The notes beneath the pieces are model-generated. The model had not been told where the DNA came from, searched no databases, and saw only the letters and a list, made by a program, of their open reading frames with translations. Positions 60,792 through 64,000 of a DNA stretch of 64,000 nucleotides are shown here, one piece after another. Origin of the DNA: Boswellia sacra. Taxonomy: Eukaryota; Streptophyta; Magnoliopsida; Sapindales; Burseraceae. The position numbers were made by a program, and so were the translations under genes. Location: positions 1,612,001-1,676,000 of the forward strand of contig SNVD02004565.1 of the NCBI GenBank assembly GCA_013180625.2, written 5' to 3'. Within the stretch, counting starts at the first letter, position 1. Every line of letters begins with the position of its first letter.

Positions 60792-62395
60792 AGATACAAT
60801 TAAACCACTCTGAAATATATTTTATTATAAAAATCACTGAATGTATTAAAATAAATAATTATAAATAATATATTTTTTTAGATATCGATATGTATCCTTA
60901 AATAACACGATAAGGTTATATATTTAGAGCATATATATATATACACACACATATATATACATATATATATGCATAATTTGTTATTAAATATAAAAAAATT
61001 ACAAAGTTCTCAATTTCAATTATTTTCAAAAGATTGATTGATTTTTGAAGATGAGTGACTGAATTGAAAAAGAAAATTGCATAGGGGTGGACCAGTAGTC
61101 AGTGGACAATCTAGTTTAGTGTAAGGCAAAGGATTCGGTCCAAATGAGATGACGGAGTCAACCCGTTATAGTAGGTCTGGACCGAACCAATCCTACGTGT
61201 CAGAAGTCAAATGTTCAGATGAGTGGCCCTCTCAATTCACCAGTAACAATTAAGAATTGTGGGCCCTTGGTTCCATCAACACAGTTGACTCAGACTATTT
61301 TTTTCACTGATCCAAAGGCGCCGGGCCAATTGGGCGGTGAATTTGGGGAACGTCCACGTTGGAACTGTTGTTTTCTTTTTCCTTCCCACACATTAACAAA
61401 TTCAACCCACCCTTGTTTTGCCGCTTTGCTCCCTCCCTCCAACTATGCCCTCACTGGGCTCCACCATGTCCTGGTCCCACTGCCTCTACATTTATGACAT
61501 TGACCCTTCTCACGTTTGTTTATACTTCATACGCTTTTTCCATGCCTTGCCTTCTATTCTATGGCGATCAAAAAAATAAATTTAAAAGAAATTTGTTGGC
61601 TGATTTTATTATTATTTTAAATTTTAATAATAATATTATATTTATAAAGTTTATCTATAAGATTGATGTAACATTAAATGAATAAAAATATTAATATGAG
61701 TTGTTAATGTGATAAATACTGATGAATCATATAGTATTAAATGAGTGAATGTCACATCAATTTTGTATATAAATTTATAAGTGTAGTATTACTTTTTTAT
61801 AGTTTTCATATCTACATGACTATACATTTATTTAAGAAGGCATCTAATATGTTTTTATTTGGTTGGAAGTATAATAATCTTAGTTAAATTGAATATGAAA
61901 GGTGATAAGTAACCATTAATTAAAAAATTAAAGAAAATTAATTTATAGTCAAATAAAAAGAATTTTTAAGAAAATATCATTTGGTATGATCATTTTCTTA
62001 TTGAATAAAAAAATGATTTTCACATTTTTATTTGGTTTAGTTACATTCATCTTAGATGAAATGTGTATGTGGTTTAATAGATAAAAATGAATTTACATTG
62101 ATTGGAATATGAAGCATGCATGAAGTGGGAGTGTCCTCATGATTTCATTTCTATCTTTTTCTTAAAAAAAGAAAAAAGAAAAAAAAATCCCTCCATTTCC
62201 TGAGAATGAAAATCTAATAAATATTGAATGCAACCCAAAAAAAAAAAGTAAATTAAAAAAAAACACTAATAGTAATTACTACAGTTTGGTCTTCTTCTAA
62301 AGTCTCAACTCCCTTTTTATTGCCGAGTCCACTGCAATTTGCACCGTCTCAAGACTTGATTCTCCTCATCTCTCTCTACAAACAGTTGTTGATTT
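60792..62395. promoter_or_regulatory. Upstream region of the WRKY gene with W-boxes
   Basis: Non-coding as far as can be seen. Four W-box cores lie at 61157-61162 and 61205-61210 (AGTCAA, minus-strand TTGACT), 61285-61290 (TTGACT) and 61500-61505 (TTGACC), in a locally GC-richer stretch (61.1-61.5 kb) about 0.9-1.2 kb before the ATG. WRKY genes are often controlled by WRKY factors, so auto- or cross-regulation is possible. A pyrimidine-rich 5' leader (CTCATCTCTCTCTAC) precedes the ATG. Confidence 0.45.
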
Positions 62396-64000
62396 ATGGC
62401 TAAAGCTAGTGGACTCTCCCTTGATTCAGATCCTATCGCAGGCACTTTCTTTCTTCATCACCGCCCAACTGTACTCAATTCCTTTCCTGAAGATCATCAC
62501 AATATCATCAACAACAACACTAGCTGTAAACTCACTACTGTAATGGATGCCAAGAGGTCCAGCTCTCCCACTCCTCCTCCCACTATTCAGTTCCCAGTCT
62601 GCCTTGACTCTTCCCAACACTCTCATGATTATCATAAACGGACGGTCATTGATGAGATGGACTTTTTTGCCGACAAGAAACATGATACCAACAACATCTC
62701 CACCACCACCACCGCCAACACTCTTATTGATTACGATAAAGATCATATTCGTTCTAATGAACCCACCGGATTGGAGCTCAACGTTAACGTAAGTTACCCA
62801 TCAAATCTTTCAGCTTTTTCATTCTTATTTTATCAAACGTTTATTTGTTTATAATTAATTGATTTGTTTTTCTTTTTCATTAGACTGGTTTGAATCTTCT
62901 CACAAGTAGTGATCAGTCCATGGTGGATGATGGGATATCGACTAACATGGAAGACAAAAGAGCTAAAAGCGAGGTGAGAATTATACGAAACTTTGTCTAT
63001 ATATATTTTATTGGTTTAATTGTTTGCCTCGATATAAAAAGATTCCTGTTTTATTGCTTTGTTTCAGTACGCTGTTATTCAAGCTGAGCTTGAACGAGTG
63101 AACGCTGAGAATCAACGCTTAAGAGACATGCTAAACCAGGTTACAAGCAATTACAATATTCTACAGATGCATTTGATAACACTCACCCACCAACAACAAG
63201 ATCAAAAAACTGAAAATAATGAAGAACATGTAGAGGAAAAGAAAAAAAACGGAGGACTTATAGTGCCAAGACAGTTTATAGATCTTGGTTTGGCTGCTCC
63301 TAATACAGCTGATACTGATGAGCCTTCGCTTTCTTCGTCAGAAGGAAGGAGTCGTGATCATGGAGGGTCACCAGTGAATGAAGAAAGTAAAGAAGTAGTT
63401 AGGAGAGAGGATAGTCCAGATCAAGGTTATGGAAGTAACAAGGTTCCTAAATTTAATCCTTCCGCCAAAAATAATGTTGATCAAACGGAGGCCACGATGA
63501 GGAAGGCACGAGTATCGGTTAGAGCCAGATCAGAGGCGCCCATGGTAGGTCAATTATTTGGATTGGTTTGATTCGGATTAGGTGATTAGATAACTAAATT
63601 GATTTTTTTATTTATTAGTTGAGGTAGATGAAGGTTTGAATTTGTTTGGTTTGTTTTTAGATCAATGATGGATGTCAATGGAGAAAATACGGACAGAAGA
63701 TGGCTAAGGGAAATCCATGTCCTCGAGCATACTATAGATGCACCATGGCTGCTGGTTGTCCAGTTAGAAAACAAGTATGTTTTTGGGATTTAAAGGTGTT
63801 TGATATTAATCACTTGTGTTTGTTTCATGACATTAATAAATTTTATTAATTTAAAAAGGTACAAAGATGTGCTGACGATCGGACAATTTTGATCACAACA
63901 TATGAAGGCAACCACAACCATCCTTTGCCACCAGCTGCAATGGCAATGGCATCAACTACATCATCGGCAGCACGATTGCTGCTATCGGGTTCGATGTCGA
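62396..64000 (+). CDS. WRKY transcription factor, group IIb (3' end beyond window)
   Basis: Nuclear DNA-binding regulator of W-box genes, typically in defence, senescence or phosphate responses. Exons: 62396-62788, 62884-62973, 63068-63544, 63661-63774, and 63859 onward past 64000, with phases consistent. The N-terminal part is Ser/Thr/Asn-rich with IQFPVCLD and GLELNVN. A heptad-like coiled coil ([20 protein letters not shown], then [15 protein letters not shown]) follows in exon 3. [14 protein letters not shown] leads into the WRKY domain: WRKYGQK, then [24 protein letters not shown] and HNHP, a C-X5-C-X23-H-X-H finger. The intron splits the domain at RKQ/VQRC, which is diagnostic for groups IIa/IIb; the long protein and coiled coil favour IIb (AtWRKY6/31/42 relatives). 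The C-terminus is missing. Confidence 0.93.

Noticed and set aside
61219..61685. Overlapping open frames of 92 and 108 codons
   Set aside because: Both frames overlap in a GC-richer promoter stretch with W-boxes; no family resemblance and no splice structure.

Overview
The window is nuclear DNA from a flowering plant, most likely a eudicot. Genes are split by many GT-AG introns, intergenic DNA is very AT-rich, and there are plant-specific families (cellulose synthase-like CslB/CslH, PPR, group IIb WRKY) and plant Copia, Mutator and hAT elements. A Citrus-like genome is plausible but not proven from sequence alone.

Layout. 1-2454: left edge of a further broken Csl copy abutting the 5' half of a Copia element. 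3.8-7.2 kb: intact Csl gene A (+). 8.0-14.0 kb: Csl pseudogene B (-) with two head-to-tail 1.7-kb internal duplications. 15.5-19.0 kb: intact Csl gene C (-). 19.25-27.36 kb: an 8.1-kb insertion with Mutator-like ends and a 10-bp target duplication, carrying a ~266-bp tandem array and a truncated WD40 (WDR26-type) gene fragment. 28.5-32.4 kb: second Mutator-like remnant with a mudrA N-terminal piece and a Ulp1/C48 protease gene. 32.4-35.7 kb: Csl pseudogene D (-), cut by that remnant and by a 356-bp foldback insertion. 37.2-40.8 kb: intact Csl gene E (-). 42.9-47.9 kb: full-length Copia with 224/225 identical LTRs but broken coding sequence. 48.5-49.9 kb: intronless PPR gene (-). 50.8-53.5 kb: dienelactone-hydrolase gene (+). 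53.5-62.4 kb: AT-rich intergenic DNA with a hAT MITE. 62.4-64.0 kb: group IIb WRKY gene (+), running off the window.

How it fits together. B-C and D-E are two copies of one segmental duplication. Homology runs from inside the last exon of B/D to the promoter flank of C/E, and again beyond the 8.1-kb insertion (27.37-28.50 kb equals 41.06-42.16 kb). Three Csl genes (A, C, E) have nine exons of nearly invariant length and all catalytic motifs of family-2 processive glycosyltransferases (DDG, DCD, TED, QxxRW). B and D belong to a second, more divergent subtype (NED for TED, shortened exon 6), and both are broken. I see no novel enzymatic or defence system. The unusual content is the remodelling of a Csl cluster by tandem duplication and transposable elements.
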